Below are positions 20,688 to 29,981 of a DNA stretch of 64,000 nt, in pieces; within the stretch, counting starts at the first letter, position 1; every line of letters starts with the position of its first letter. Made by a program: the position numbers and the translations under genes. This stretch comes from Nitrospirota bacterium (lineage in GTDB: Bacteria > Nitrospirota > UBA9217): the NCBI GenBank assembly GCA_023229435.1, contig JALNZF010000017.1, positions 1 through 64,000 on the forward strand. Direction: 5' to 3'. The notes under the pieces were generated by a model. It worked only from the letters and a program-made list of their open reading frames with translations. It had not been told where the DNA came from and ran no database searches.

Positions 20688-21718
20688 ATTTCCTCCGTAT
20701 TTGTGACTCTTTTCTTCCTCCCTCGGCTTACTTCGACATCCGCTGCGGCAGCGGCTCCGTCCGAACGACTGGGCACCGCCAAAACCGATTTCTGCCCGGT
20801 TTGATCCGCTTTCGAACCATACTCGTGCGAGTATACCCAGGTAAACTCCGCTCCGAGCAGGAAGATCTGCGCCGAGAAATAGACCCACACCAGCAGAACA
20901 ACCAGCGAACCTGCGGCGCCGAAGCCGGACGCCACGCTGGTTTTGCCCAGATAAAGGCCGATGAGAAATTTGCCGATCTCGAACAAGAACGCGGTTACTG
21001 CCGCGCCGATCCACACGTCCCGCCAGGCGATTCTCGCCCGCGGCATAAATTTGTAGATCATCGCAAAGAGTAACATCGTAATAACGAAAGAGATGATGAA
21101 ATTAAGCGAAAAAAGAAGCGCTTCCCAGCCTTCGAAAAACCCGCTGCTCCATTTGCCGAACGCGGCGATCGAGGCACTGACCAGGAGCGAGACCAGCAGA
21201 AGAAATCCCAGTCCCAGCACCAGGCCGAAAGAAAGCAAGTGCGTGCGCAGCAGAATCCATATGCCGTTCTCTTTCGCGGGGGCGGGAACACGCCAGATGC
21301 GGTCAAGGTCGCTTTGCAATTCAGCGAACACCGTCGTTGCCCCAATGATCAGCGTAATGATGCTGACCACCGTCGCAAAGAGATTCTGAGCCGGCTCATG
21401 AGTGCTTTTCAGCAGACCCTGCACCGCGATTGCGCCTTCCCGTCCAATAAGGCCTTGTATCTGCGAGACGATCTCTCCGCGGGCTGCTTCCCGGCCAAAA
21501 ACAAGGCCGGCCGCCGCGATGGCGATTATGAGCAACGGGGCAATCGCGAACAACGTATAGTAGGCAAGCGCGGCGCCCATGCTCGGGGCGTAATCGTCCA
21601 CCCACGCCCCTGCGGATTTCCTGATCAGGACCCAGATCTGCCTGGGATGAAATAAAAAAGTGGACAGATTTATTTTCTCGTGCCTGTTCCTTGTTATGGT
21701 CATGTTCTTCTTTCTCAT
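20684..21718 (-). CDS. YihY/BrkB family membrane protein (long)
   Basis: A 344-residue inner-membrane protein with six helices and the family motifs GAALAYYTLFAIAPLLIIA, a DLDRIWRV segment and SLVVLLVWVYFSAQIFLLGAE. After the last helix it has a charged, Ala-rich C-terminal tail of about 45 residues that the 2862 paralogue lacks. It is translationally coupled to the PfpI gene downstream. The start is uncertain: ATG 21718, or the sixth codon at 21703. Neither has a strong ribosome-binding site. Confidence 0.88.
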   Translation of the reverse strand: MRKKNMTITRNRHEKINLSTFLFHPRQIWVLIRKSAGAWVDDYAPSMGAALAYYTLFAIAPLLIIAIAAAGLVFGREAARGEIVSQIQGLIGREGAIAVQGLLKSTHEPAQNLFATVVSIITLIIGATTVFAELQSDLDRIWRVPAPAKENGIWILLRTHLLSFGLVLGLGFLLLVSLLVSASIAAFGKWSSGFFEGWEALLFSLNFIISFVITMLLFAMIYKFMPRARIAWRDVWIGAAVTAFLFEIGKFLIGLYLGKTSVASGFGAAGSLVVLLVWVYFSAQIFLLGAEFTWVYSHEYGSKADQTGQKSVLAVPSRSDGAAAAADVEVSRGRKKRVTNTEEI

Positions 21719-21903
21719 CGCTTATCCGGCAATTTCATTCAAAAGTCAGCCTAACCCGGACAAGCCGGAACCTCAAATCCAATAATATTCATCACGGATG
21801 CACTCAGCCTGCACTTCAGTAATTTGATTCATAACTGCCTCCGTGTCGGCCGGGACTCCGCCCGGCAGACATGGCCCTTTCGGGGCAGTTTTAATTGAAT
21901 GTC

Positions 21904-21970
21904 TTTGTAGGGCAAAGCTTCAGCCTTGCTGACACCGAAAAGCCGCAACCCTGAAGGGTTGCCCTACAAA
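21904..21970. repeat. inverted repeat TTTGTAGGGCAA
   Basis: A 12-base perfect arm (TTTGTAGGGCAA at 21904, TTGCCCTACAAA ending 21970) encloses a CTTCAGCC...CTGAAG secondary pairing. This resembles widely dispersed palindromic intergenic elements. It lies in the 280-base space between the YihY start and the stop of the AOX-like gene, which otherwise shows nothing. Confidence 0.65.
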
Positions 21971-21998
21971 TGATATAACAACAATTATTGCGTTTGCA

Positions 21999-22694
21999 TT
22001 AGCGCCCTGCATGGATCAGGCCCGGTTTCTCCGGCATTCCGTCATATTCGACAACCTGCACCGGCTTATCACAGAATATAAAACTCATGTTCATATGGTC
22101 ACGTTCATCCAGACCGATGCGTCTGAACACATCCGCCCAGGTCAACAGCGCTCCGCGTTCTTTCACCTGTTCATTATTGACCGGTTGTTGTTCCCACTCC
22201 GGATGTTCTTCAACAAATTGCGCGTACACATGTTCGGCATGGTCCTCGAATTCCGCGTTGAACAGGAACGCCCTGCGAATGCTGATCAATGCCATCAAGC
22301 GCGTTAATACGGCATAGAAGCCGGCCATGAGAAGGGGGATGGGAGTATACAGATACCACGGGTCCTTGATCCCGTCCTCTTTCATCTTCTCGTTGGCAAC
22401 CAGCAGGTGCCAATACTCATTATCCTGGGCTTCGCGGGACCACATCATAATTCTGCCTGCCTCGTGCACCAATGCCCGGTCGCGGTATCGTCGCGTCATG
22501 CGTGCATACTGGCGGGTTTCCCAGGAGCGGTAGGGAATGCTGGCCAGTATCTCTATGAGCTTGACCTTGGGAAGCGTTGTCTTTTTTCCGGTGATCAGGT
22601 CCATCGACAGAAAAAAACCTTTTGCCGCAAGCGAATACCGGTATCGCGGCCTCTCTCTGGATGCTTTCTGTTCTTTCTTGAGATCAGGGGTCAT
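21999..22694 (-). CDS. alternative-oxidase-like di-iron membrane protein
   Basis: A 231-residue protein that follows the alternative oxidase pattern. There is a first ligand Glu in KLIEIL (E48), E93/H96 in DNEYWH (AOX: NERMH), a hydrophobic hairpin about 118-140, a third ligand region EFEDHAEHVY (AOX: EEEAxHxY), and E197/H200 in LDERDHMN (AOX: DEAHH). All six expected metal ligands can therefore be placed. AOX passes electrons from quinol to oxygen without proton pumping. Sequence between motifs is divergent, so another di-iron quinol oxidase or hydroxylase is possible. GGGAGG precedes the ATG. No terminal oxidase genes are nearby. Confidence 0.7.
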   Translation of the reverse strand: MTPDLKKEQKASRERPRYRYSLAAKGFFLSMDLITGKKTTLPKVKLIEILASIPYRSWETRQYARMTRRYRDRALVHEAGRIMMWSREAQDNEYWHLLVANEKMKEDGIKDPWYLYTPIPLLMAGFYAVLTRLMALISIRRAFLFNAEFEDHAEHVYAQFVEEHPEWEQQPVNNEQVKERGALLTWADVFRRIGLDERDHMNMSFIFCDKPVQVVEYDGMPEKPGLIHAGR

Positions 22695-22771
22695 GTTTTT
22701 CCTCCCGGGCTGATTTTTTATGACATTCCGACGCCGGCCGTCAGACCTTTTTGAACGTCTTTTGTTGTTCG

Positions 22772-22893
22772 GCTACGGTCACGAGGCCCGTTTCGTCGTT
22801 CGGAGACGTCATTCACATTAGATACGTTACCGTAAGACGTTTACCGATGCGGGCATCGCTGCCGACTGACGATCTTTTCCGTTGGTTGCGGCC
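22772..22893. repeat. repeat family C, copy 1
   Basis: About 120 bases, reverse orientation relative to copy 5. On the minus strand it reads GGCCGCAACCAACGG, then CGATGCCCGCATCGG, TAAACGTCTTACGGTAACG, a variable part, and GACGTCTCCGAACGACGA to the end. The match to the copy at 57862-57987 is nearly complete apart from the centre. It lies between the PqiA-like and AOX-like genes. Confidence 0.8.
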
Positions 22894-22904
22894 TTCTAAC
22901 CGCG

Positions 22905-24179
22905 CTACGGATTTTTGACCTCGGATGCCTGAGATTTTCTGGTCAGGAATCCTGACAAAATTAACGCCAACAGGGTGTAGGTCAGGAACAGAAAGTATCC
23001 CGGCTGAAGGGAAGTGCCATTCGTCGTTAAGATCACCAGTTCCTGGCTTACTTTGCTTAATTGGCCGAACTGGCTGGTAATGATCCCGTTAAATCCGATA
23101 TAGGCCATAAATATTGCGATCACCATGACATCGGCCATGGACCATTTCCCGGATTTTAAGACAAAAAACCTGACCACCGGGTTCTCCTTTGCACGGTGAT
23201 AATTGTAGTAATATCCCAGTGATGATAGTATTTTTAACAGGGGGAAGACAATGCTGAAGGTGATCAGCAAGACCCCGACTAATTTCATCTGAATGTCTTT
23301 ATGCGTGATCATGATCCAAAATACATCCAGAATGCTTTTGCTTTGGAAATACAACACCTGGTTCTCAAAATGGACGGGGTGCCCCATCAAAACAAAACTC
23401 ATCTCTGTGATCTTTGCTTCCATATCGATCATGGGCGTGGTTACGCCGGCTATCAGCAGCATGATAAGGGACAGAACGAGGAGTATATATTGGGAGGGGG
23501 CCAGGGGTTGCCTGCTGAAACCGGACAAAGCGAAAAGGATGACCGACAGAACGATCATCAGGATGGCCTCCTTCAAGATCAGGCCATTCTCAACCGAAAT
23601 TGTCTTATCGAGCTTGATCCTCGCACTTGCGATATCCTTGGAATCAGTCCTGAGAAGGATGCTGTTCAGGTGAGCGGTATCCCGTGTATCAAAGGTTTGG
23701 TTCAAATATTGTTTAAGCTGTGCGTTCAACATGGCCTTAATCTGACCCCTTGTTTTCGATTTCTTCATCTCTCGAATAAGGGCATCCGCATATTCAGGGA
23801 TCCCTTTTTTAATATCTTCCAGACTGATAAAAATATTTATAAAGGATTGTGAGATCCACCCCCCCACTGTGTTTGCGTTCTCTTCCCTGATTTTCCGGTC
23901 GACGTTATCAATAAGCGCATTCAACTGAACTTCGACATGTTTTCTGATCATCCGCTCATTCGTTCGCGACAAATACAACTTTTCGATCTCCTCGGCAAGA
24001 ATTACGGTAATTTGTCGTTTCCATTCGTTAACACTGAACATGCCGTATTTGACGTGGTTAAGTTCGGCATAATCGTTTTTGTTCTCCTGGTTGGAGATCG
24101 CATTTGCAATAATTTGCCGGCATACAAAAACCAATGCAATGATGACCATTAAAGACAAGAACAATTTGAGCATTTTCAT
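22905..24179 (-). CDS. paraquat-inducible protein A-like membrane protein
   Basis: A 424-residue protein. An N-terminal helix (1-22) and a ~170-residue soluble, charged, mostly helical region precede a C-terminal half with PqiA-like helices. This half includes FPLLKILSSLGYYY and SGKWSMADVMVIAIFMAYIGF (the PqiA GKWSM.DVFVVA motif). PqiA proteins partner MCE proteins in envelope lipid transport. No MCE protein is visible here. The large extracytoplasmic insert before the PqiA part is not typical. Confidence 0.7.
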   Translation of the reverse strand: MKMLKLFLSLMVIIALVFVCRQIIANAISNQENKNDYAELNHVKYGMFSVNEWKRQITVILAEEIEKLYLSRTNERMIRKHVEVQLNALIDNVDRKIREENANTVGGWISQSFINIFISLEDIKKGIPEYADALIREMKKSKTRGQIKAMLNAQLKQYLNQTFDTRDTAHLNSILLRTDSKDIASARIKLDKTISVENGLILKEAILMIVLSVILFALSGFSRQPLAPSQYILLVLSLIMLLIAGVTTPMIDMEAKITEMSFVLMGHPVHFENQVLYFQSKSILDVFWIMITHKDIQMKLVGVLLITFSIVFPLLKILSSLGYYYNYHRAKENPVVRFFVLKSGKWSMADVMVIAIFMAYIGFNGIITSQFGQLSKVSQELVILTTNGTSLQPGYFLFLTYTLLALILSGFLTRKSQASEVKNP

Positions 24180-24270
24180 AGTAGTGACCTTTTCGATATC
24201 GCTGCCTTTGGTTGAAGAACAATAGCATAGCTGCCGGGAAGAACGTTTTCATCTCACTTCTTTACTCCTG

Positions 24271-25101
24271 TCATTTTGCGTCCTTACCCGGTTCCCTCTT
24301 CGTCAGGGTGGACACGATGGACCCGATGGCGATCGTGCTCTTCATCAGGACCGGGGTCTTCCGTTTGTCGTCGGTGAGCCAGATAAAGATTTCTCCCTTG
24401 TTCATGAAAACGCCCTCGTACTTGGGAAAGGTCCTGACCTTGATCGTGGCGAACTCCCCGGCCGGCGTCTTCACCTTCTCCCTGCCCAGGGTCTGGACCT
24501 CAACAGCCCAGTTCTTGCCGCTGTCATGAACTTGTATGATGATTGCCTTGCCGACGATGAAGTCATCGCGGGTCCGGAGATAGTAGAGCGACGACAAGGC
24601 GTCCTGTGTCTGGGCCTCGATCGTGAGCGTCTCCGGCGGGTTGTCGTTCACGGTGCTGAGAACTGTTTTATGCGCCTGGTCGAAGACAAGTTCACGGCGT
24701 CTCTTTTTCTTGCCGTGGCTTTCGTTGAGGCTGAACGTGATGCTTTGCATGACCACCGGGTCAAAGACGCTCTCCAGTTTGTCGTTCACCGGGTAGAACT
24801 TGTCCACCAGACCCGCCGAGTGTGTCGTCGCGATGAAACTGAGCGCCTGTTTCCCATCCAGCAGTGTTTTCTCTTTGATCTCCATGACCGCGGTACCTGC
24901 CGTTACGATCTTGGACCAGCTGATATCGTAGGTCAGTATTTCTCCCGGCTGCAATGCCTCGATTCGCGGCGGGCTGGAGACGCCTGTCTGTTCTTCCGCT
25001 CTGATTATGCCGGGAAGGAGCAGGAGTCCGAGGGCGAGCAACCACATGGCAACCGGACGCCTCATTCTTTTTAACCGGCACTGTTTCTTCGTCGCATTCA
25101 T
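24271..25101 (-). CDS. DUF3108 exported protein
   Basis: A 276-residue protein with an N-terminal signal sequence (MWLLALGLLLLPGIIRA) and a beta-rich DUF3108 domain: LTYDISW near the start, TTHSAGLVDKFY, and a repeated strand pattern to the end. DUF3108 proteins are periplasmic or envelope-associated and structurally like LolA/LolB folds; no confirmed function. I chose ATG 25101 because GGGGAG precedes it. It lies about 130 bases downstream of the sigma factor gene. Confidence 0.85.
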   Translation of the reverse strand: MNATKKQCRLKRMRRPVAMWLLALGLLLLPGIIRAEEQTGVSSPPRIEALQPGEILTYDISWSKIVTAGTAVMEIKEKTLLDGKQALSFIATTHSAGLVDKFYPVNDKLESVFDPVVMQSITFSLNESHGKKKRRRELVFDQAHKTVLSTVNDNPPETLTIEAQTQDALSSLYYLRTRDDFIVGKAIIIQVHDSGKNWAVEVQTLGREKVKTPAGEFATIKVRTFPKYEGVFMNKGEIFIWLTDDKRKTPVLMKSTIAIGSIVSTLTKREPGKDAK

Positions 25102-25231
25102 TGTTCTCCCCGCCCCCCTTTGAGTACTATCGGTCATGTATGCCTCTCGATCCGTGTTGTCAGCTCACCCTTTGCCTCGCGGGATTAAACCGCCGCGCAG
25201 GAATGGTATCAAGCGGAGGGTGATGCCGTCC

Positions 25232-26224
25232 TTACAGCACATCGCTCAATTCTATTTTCCCGCTCCTCACCAGGTTCCGCAGCTTGAGGATGGCCTGGCT
25301 CTCGATCTGCCTCACCCGCTCACGGGTGATCCCCAACTGACGACCGATGCTGTCCAGGGTCTGGGGATTCCGCTTATTCAGGCCATATCGGAATTCGATG
25401 ATACTGCGTTCCGTTGCCGCGAGTCCGGAGATCCAGGTGTTGATACGCTCCTGCCGGAGGTGATCGTCGATCGTTGTTGACGGGTCCGGTATGCTCTCGT
25501 CGCGCAGCACATCCTGGAGCGTTTCCTCCCCGTCGGCGTTGATCAGCATGTCGAGTGACCAGGTCTCGCGGATCACCTGTGAGACCGCCCGTAACCGCGG
25601 GACGGTGATGCGCATTTTTTTTGCGGCTTCCTCGGAAGAGGGCTCGCGATGCAGCTGCCGGGTCAGCGTTCGCACGGTTCGGACATACACATGGGCTAGC
25701 TCCGCGACATGCACCGGCAGACGGATGATGCGGACCTGGTTCGCGATGGCCCGATCAATGGCCTGCCTGATCCACCACGTAGCGTAGGTGCTGAACCGGA
25801 ACCCTCGTTTATACTCGAATTTTTCAACGGCCCGGATCAACCCGATATTTCCCTCTTCGATGACGTCGGAAAAGGGCAGTCCCCTGTTGATGTACCGCTT
25901 GCCGATGGACACCACGAGCCGCAGGTTTGCCTCGATCATGTGTTCGCGCGCTCCCGCGTCGCCCTTTTCGATCCGTTTTGCCAGGGCCTGTTCCTCGGCA
26001 AAAGAGAGCAGCGGGGTTTTCCTGATCTCCTTTAAATATATTTTGATCGCGTCGGGATCAGACGACGAGAGGTCCTCACGGCTCTGTCCCGGCCGGGAAC
26101 GACCGGTTTGCTTCAAGCCATCGACCGGCCGCGGTTCATCGGGGTCCCTCGCAGCGCCTTCGTCCCAGATGTCGGTGAACTGGTCCTGCTCTTCCGAGTA
26201 TGCCGTTGCTGTTATCTCGCTCAT
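25232..26224 (-). CDS. RpoS/RpoD-type sigma factor
   Basis: A 330-residue primary-like sigma-70 factor. It has region 1.2 (DAIKIYLKEIRKTPLLSFAEE), region 2 (NLRLVVSIGKRY, DVIEEGNIGLIRAVEKFEY, RFSTYATWWIRQAI), region 3 and region 4 with the helix-turn-helix (IGRQLGITRERVRQIE). It lacks the long region 1.1 and non-conserved insert of RpoD, and equals E. coli RpoS in length. A stationary-phase/general stress sigma is therefore likely, which fits the stress-type gene content around it. The acidic ~50-residue N-terminus is variable. ATG 26224 has GGAGGA directly upstream. Confidence 0.88.
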   Translation of the reverse strand: MSEITATAYSEEQDQFTDIWDEGAARDPDEPRPVDGLKQTGRSRPGQSREDLSSSDPDAIKIYLKEIRKTPLLSFAEEQALAKRIEKGDAGAREHMIEANLRLVVSIGKRYINRGLPFSDVIEEGNIGLIRAVEKFEYKRGFRFSTYATWWIRQAIDRAIANQVRIIRLPVHVAELAHVYVRTVRTLTRQLHREPSSEEAAKKMRITVPRLRAVSQVIRETWSLDMLINADGEETLQDVLRDESIPDPSTTIDDHLRQERINTWISGLAATERSIIEFRYGLNKRNPQTLDSIGRQLGITRERVRQIESQAILKLRNLVRSGKIELSDVL

Positions 26225-26247
26225 ACGTCCTCCCTGAGTATTGATAC

Positions 26248-26351
26248 GTAATGTCAAGAATTAACCACAGAGCACACAGAGTTTTTTATTAGAAAATCAA
26301 TATACAGCGTTCATGCTTTAACTTGGATTTTCTCTGTGTCCTCTGTGGTTA
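26248..26351. repeat. repeat family B, copy 1 (complete, inverted arms)
   Basis: It starts GTAATGTCAAGA, then arm TTAACCACAGAG-CACACAGAG (26260-26281), an AT-rich centre, and the inverted arm CTCTGTGTCCTCTGTGGTTAA (26331-26351). It lies immediately upstream of the sigma factor start and probably within its 5' region. Related copies are at 27896, 28532 and 42893. Confidence 0.8.
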
Positions 26352-26374
26352 AATATCAATTTTCTCATCCTTCT

Positions 26375-27871
26375 TCAACCCATGCGTTTCTCAAAAACCT
26401 TTCGAAAATGAAAACCATAGATCGAGAGGGTAACGGCCTGGGGAAAGAGTCGGGGACGGCTGAACAGGGTCCAGAACAGGAGCCCCCAATAATGGAACCT
26501 CTCTTTTTCGATGATCCCCAGAACAATGACAGACCTGATGAATGCGGCAAGGTAGTTGGGCCGAAATCGAAAGGGCATCTTTTTTTCTTTGTGGGGGACA
26601 TACTCCCGCAGAAAGGTCCTGACCCTTTTATAGTAGTACTTTGGCGCATACAGGGTGCCGAGGACCTTTTTGTAGCCGCTGATCAGCAGGTCATAGTCCA
26701 TCCTCGGGACAAAATTGGTCTCGAAATCCGTATTGTTGCCCGAGGTCTCTTCCCGCAGCCGCCCCTCCTTTTTGAGCCGCTCGTAGAGCTTCGTGCGCGG
26801 GAGGGCGATGAGAATGCCGACCATGGCCGTGGCGACACCGCTCGCCTGGATGAACCTGATCTGGGTGTCGAAGATCGTAAGAGGGTCGTTGTCGAAACCG
26901 ACGATGAATCCTCCCTGCACCTCGAGGCCGGCCTTCTGAATATTCCTGACGCTTGCGAGAAGATCGCGGTTTTTGTTCTGGAATTTGCCGCATTCCGCCA
27001 GGCTCTGCTCATGGGGGGTCTCGATGCCTACGAAAACGACATCGAATCCCGCCTTGACCATCATCTCCATGAGGTCTTTATGATCTGACAGCTCTATGGA
27101 TGCCTGCGTATTAAAGGAGAAGGGATGCCTCCTCAGCTCCATCCATTCGATGATGGCGGGAAGGACCTCCTCCTTCAGTTTTTTCTTGTTCCCGATGAAA
27201 TTGTCGTCAACAAAGAAGACCTGGCCCCTGAACCCTGACGCGTAAACACTCTCGAGCTCCCTGATGATCTGGTCTTTGTCCTTGGTGCGCGGCGTGCGGC
27301 CGCAGAGCAGGGTAATGTCGCAAAATTCGCAGTTGAAGGGGCAGCCCCGGGAATACTGGATATTGATCGAGGCATAGTGCTTCATATTGACAAGCCCCCA
27401 GAGCGGGATGGGTGTCTTCCGTATCTCCGCCCACTGGTCCTGATCAGTCGTATAAAAACGGCCGGCAACGCCATTGTGGAGGTCCTCCAGAAAGCGCGGC
27501 AGGGTGATTTCGGCCTCGTTCAGCACCAGATGGTCCACCGTCCCGAACGCCTCAGGTGCGTTCGTGAAAAGAGGACCACCCGCGACGGTTGTGACGCCGG
27601 CTGCCTTGCATCTGGCGATCACGCCCTGTACCGATTCTTTCTGAACAGACATCGCGCTCACAAAAACGAGGTCGGCCCAGCTCAGGTCCCCGTCATCCAG
27701 GCGTTCCACGTTCATATCGACCAGTCTTTGCTCCCACGCCGCGGGAAGCATCGCCGCGATGGTCAACAATCCAAGGGGCGGACTGCTCGCCTTTTTGCGT
27801 ATGAACTTCAGGGCATACCTGAAACTCCAGAAGGTATCCGGGAATTCGGGGTAAATGAGCAGTGCTTTCAT
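26375..27871 (-). CDS. B12-binding radical SAM protein (DUF4070 type)
   Basis: A 498-residue enzyme. The N-terminal ~170 residues form a cobalamin-binding-like Rossmann domain (KALLIYPEFP, SPPLGLLTIAAMLP, TVAGGPLFT). The radical SAM centre CPFNCEFCD holds the three cysteines for the 4Fe-4S cluster. The C-terminal region resembles DUF4070. Relatives include hopanoid C-3 methylase HpnR and many uncharacterised enzymes, so a methyl transfer or ring rearrangement is plausible but no substrate can be assigned. It lacks other hopanoid genes nearby. GAGGGAC precedes the ATG. Confidence 0.9.
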   Translation of the reverse strand: MKALLIYPEFPDTFWSFRYALKFIRKKASSPPLGLLTIAAMLPAAWEQRLVDMNVERLDDGDLSWADLVFVSAMSVQKESVQGVIARCKAAGVTTVAGGPLFTNAPEAFGTVDHLVLNEAEITLPRFLEDLHNGVAGRFYTTDQDQWAEIRKTPIPLWGLVNMKHYASINIQYSRGCPFNCEFCDITLLCGRTPRTKDKDQIIRELESVYASGFRGQVFFVDDNFIGNKKKLKEEVLPAIIEWMELRRHPFSFNTQASIELSDHKDLMEMMVKAGFDVVFVGIETPHEQSLAECGKFQNKNRDLLASVRNIQKAGLEVQGGFIVGFDNDPLTIFDTQIRFIQASGVATAMVGILIALPRTKLYERLKKEGRLREETSGNNTDFETNFVPRMDYDLLISGYKKVLGTLYAPKYYYKRVRTFLREYVPHKEKKMPFRFRPNYLAAFIRSVIVLGIIEKERFHYWGLLFWTLFSRPRLFPQAVTLSIYGFHFRKVFEKRMG

Positions 27872-27895
27872 GGAAGGTCCCTCTTCATTTTATTA

Positions 27896-28083
27896 GTAAT
27901 GTCAAAATCCACCACAGAGAACTCAGAGAAATGTATTTGACCTTAGTAAGTTCGGGAGTATTTCTTCACATCCTCTCTGCGTCCTCCTTAGACTCCTCAG
28001 TGCTTCATCTTGGTTCTAACAACAGAGTTCACAGGGTTCTTAAAATATTTAAAAGATTTTATCTCAGTGTGCTCTGTGGTTAA
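27896..28083. repeat. repeat family B, copy 2
   Basis: It starts AGTAATGTCAAAATCCACCACAGAGAACTCAGAG and ends GTGCTCTGTGGTTAA on the opposite arm. The centre contains further partial ACAGAG and CTCTCTGCG pieces, as if two elements were nested. It fills nearly all the space between the radical SAM start and the 28104 gene stop. Confidence 0.7.
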
Positions 28084-28103
28084 GTTCTGCCTGCGCCGAC
28101 CCG

Positions 28104-28508
28104 CTATTTCTGAAAATACTTCCGGACTTTCGCCGCGACCTGCGGGACGGTCATCTTGTCAGCGGTCTCAACACCTGCTATCCGTCCGCTGAGCTTGTCT
28201 CTCTCGATCCGCTTCATCAGTTCACCCTTTGCCTCGCCGGGACCGAAGATCAGAATTGCTTCCGCATCACGAAGATGCGAAATCACCTCGTCGTAGTATT
28301 TATCGAGATGTCCCGTAAGGTCTCGCTCCTGCGAATCGTCCGCCGGAACCAGCTGAGCCGGATAGGAAGTCGTTGAGCGTACTCCCTCAAATCGGCCGGG
28401 TTGTTTTTCCACATGTGATAGTATCTCTTTAATTTCCTCTTTGTTGTCCGTAACAGACACGATAACAGCCTTCCTGCGGTCGATCCACAAACCCTTTGTC
28501 GTTTTCAT
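28104..28508 (-). CDS. conserved hypothetical protein, eRF1/host-attachment-like fold
   Basis: A 134-residue protein: KGLWIDRRKAVIVSV at the start, a central HLDKYYDEVISHLRDAEAI, then LIFGPGEAKGELMKRIE. The GPGEAKGEL segment and the layout recall a family of small bacterial proteins with an RNase H/eRF1 domain 2-like fold, often called translational machinery or host attachment-like proteins. I recognise no specific function. AAGGAG precedes the ATG. It is flanked on both sides by family B repeats and may be a single-gene transcript. Confidence 0.75.
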   Translation of the reverse strand: MKTTKGLWIDRRKAVIVSVTDNKEEIKEILSHVEKQPGRFEGVRSTTSYPAQLVPADDSQERDLTGHLDKYYDEVISHLRDAEAILIFGPGEAKGELMKRIERDKLSGRIAGVETADKMTVPQVAAKVRKYFQK

Positions 28509-28531
28509 TGACTTCTCCTTGCGTCATTGGA

Positions 28532-28570
28532 TGTAATGTCAAAATATAACCACAGAGTCCACAGAGAACT
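28532..28570. repeat. repeat family B, copy 3 (left arm only)
   Basis: TGTAATGTCAAAATATAACC, then ACAGAGTCCACAGAGAACTT, the left arm of the element. The right arm is missing, and the sequence runs directly into the truncated receiver gene at 28571. The element may have broken that gene. Confidence 0.7.
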
Positions 28571-28900
28571 TTATGCCGCGGACTTGCAACGATTCTCGTC
28601 CCGATACGATCCATCGGCATGTCCATCGCTCTTGCGATCTTGCCGGCATAACACCCTGATTATCGGTATATCCTTTGTCTCCGGGGCCGCCTTTAAGATC
28701 CTGCGGGCCTTGTGGTTGTCCCTGACCGGCATCATGCTGTCAATGATTATCATGTCAGGTCTGCTGTTCCTGGACTTCTGCACAGCCTCTTCCCCGTTTG
28801 AGGCAAGTTCAATAGCATAGCCCAACGGACCGAGCCACTGGGTGAGCAGCCTGCAATCGGCGCCCTCATCGTCTACGATCAATATTTTATCATTCGGCAC
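28571..28900 (-). pseudogene. truncated response regulator receiver
   Basis: The frame begins like a receiver (ILIVDDEGAD acidic pocket, MIIIDSMMP phospho-acceptor strand), then loses similarity after TKDIPIIR. The signature Thr/Ser and Lys (KP) of strands 4 and 5 are missing and the tail (CRQDRKSDGH) is unlike the family. A frame change near 28660 is likely; the other frame does not restore a clear receiver either. GTG 28900, with AAAGGGGG upstream, is the best start. The 3' end abuts a family B repeat arm. I treat it as inactive or decaying, though phosphorylation at the Asp remains conceivable. Confidence 0.6.
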
Positions 28901-28930
28901 TGTGGACCCCCTTTCACTTCTCCTGACCAC

Positions 28931-29944
28931 CTATTCCAGGTTTTTTTCATTTTTAAATCTCTCTAATTCCTCATACGCCTTTTTCCCGCAATCAGGGCAG
29001 AGGCCATGACTGAACACAGCCTCGGAATGCTCGGTTATATACGATTCAATCTGCTTCCAGTACCCTTTGTCGTCCCTTATTTTTTTGCATGAAGCGCATA
29101 TCGGCAGCATCCCGCTTAACTGCTGTACCTTGTCAAGGGCATCTTTAAGCTCGCTGATAAGTTTTTCCCGCTCTTGCTCGGTTTTCTTGCGCTCGGTGAT
29201 GTCCTCAATGACAAGGAGGATGATCCGCTCCTTCCCCTGCCCTCGTTCAATCTGCCGCGCATTCAAAAGCATTACGCGCCTGCCGATGGTGGCAAAATCG
29301 TGTTCAACCTCATAGTTGTCAAAGGTTGCTTTTTGGGGAAGGATGGTTTCCAGCAAATCCCGCAGCTTGGGGATATCCCACTGTTTATTGCCCAGATCAT
29401 AAATAAGCTGCCCCACGGTCTCTTCCGGCTTTACCTTGAAGAATTCGTAAAAAGAACGGCTGACCGTGACCACCCTGAGATCTTGATCCAGAGAGATCAG
29501 GGGTTCACGCACGGTGTTGATGACGCTCTCGGCGAAGTCGCGGGATTCATGTACTTCGTCATGCAGAAACTTTATTCTGAGAAGCGACTTTACCCTGGCT
29601 AAAAGCTCATAGTGATCAAAAGGCTTGGAGATAAAATCATCGCATCCTGATTCAAGGGCTTTTACCCTGGCTTCTTTCTCATTATGCGCCGTGATCATAA
29701 CTACCGGGATACGCTGTATCTTTTTATCGGCCCGCAATTTCAACAGTACTTCGAAGCCGGACATCCCGGGCATCTTTACGTCCAGCAGGACCAGATCGAT
29801 TTGATTATTGGAAAGTTTTTCCAGCGCTTCTTCACCGCTTTCCGCCTGGATAATTTCATACCCCTGCCTGACAAGAAGTCCTTCGAGAAGTTTAATGTTC
29901 TGGAGCTGGTCATCGACAACTAATATTATTGGCCTGGCTTTCAT
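28931..29944 (-). CDS. response regulator with PAS and Cys-rich C-terminal module
   Basis: A 337-residue protein. The receiver (1-120) has VVDDQ, phospho-acceptor in LVLLDVKMPG and KPFD. A PAS domain follows (about 140-255, REPLISLDQDLRVVTVSRSF, VMLLNARQIE), then a coiled segment and a C-terminal module with ICASCKK...GLCPDC. This module also ends the CheB/CheR fusion at 3920. There is no DNA-binding or catalytic domain, so it may transfer signals by protein contact or bind metal through its four cysteines. The neighbour upstream is another receiver gene. Confidence 0.9.
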   Translation of the reverse strand: MKARPIILVVDDQLQNIKLLEGLLVRQGYEIIQAESGEEALEKLSNNQIDLVLLDVKMPGMSGFEVLLKLRADKKIQRIPVVMITAHNEKEARVKALESGCDDFISKPFDHYELLARVKSLLRIKFLHDEVHESRDFAESVINTVREPLISLDQDLRVVTVSRSFYEFFKVKPEETVGQLIYDLGNKQWDIPKLRDLLETILPQKATFDNYEVEHDFATIGRRVMLLNARQIERGQGKERIILLVIEDITERKKTEQEREKLISELKDALDKVQQLSGMLPICASCKKIRDDKGYWKQIESYITEHSEAVFSHGLCPDCGKKAYEELERFKNEKNLE

Positions 29945-29981
29945 TCTCTATCTCTCTTGACTTTTCACCCTGTGAGAAAAC

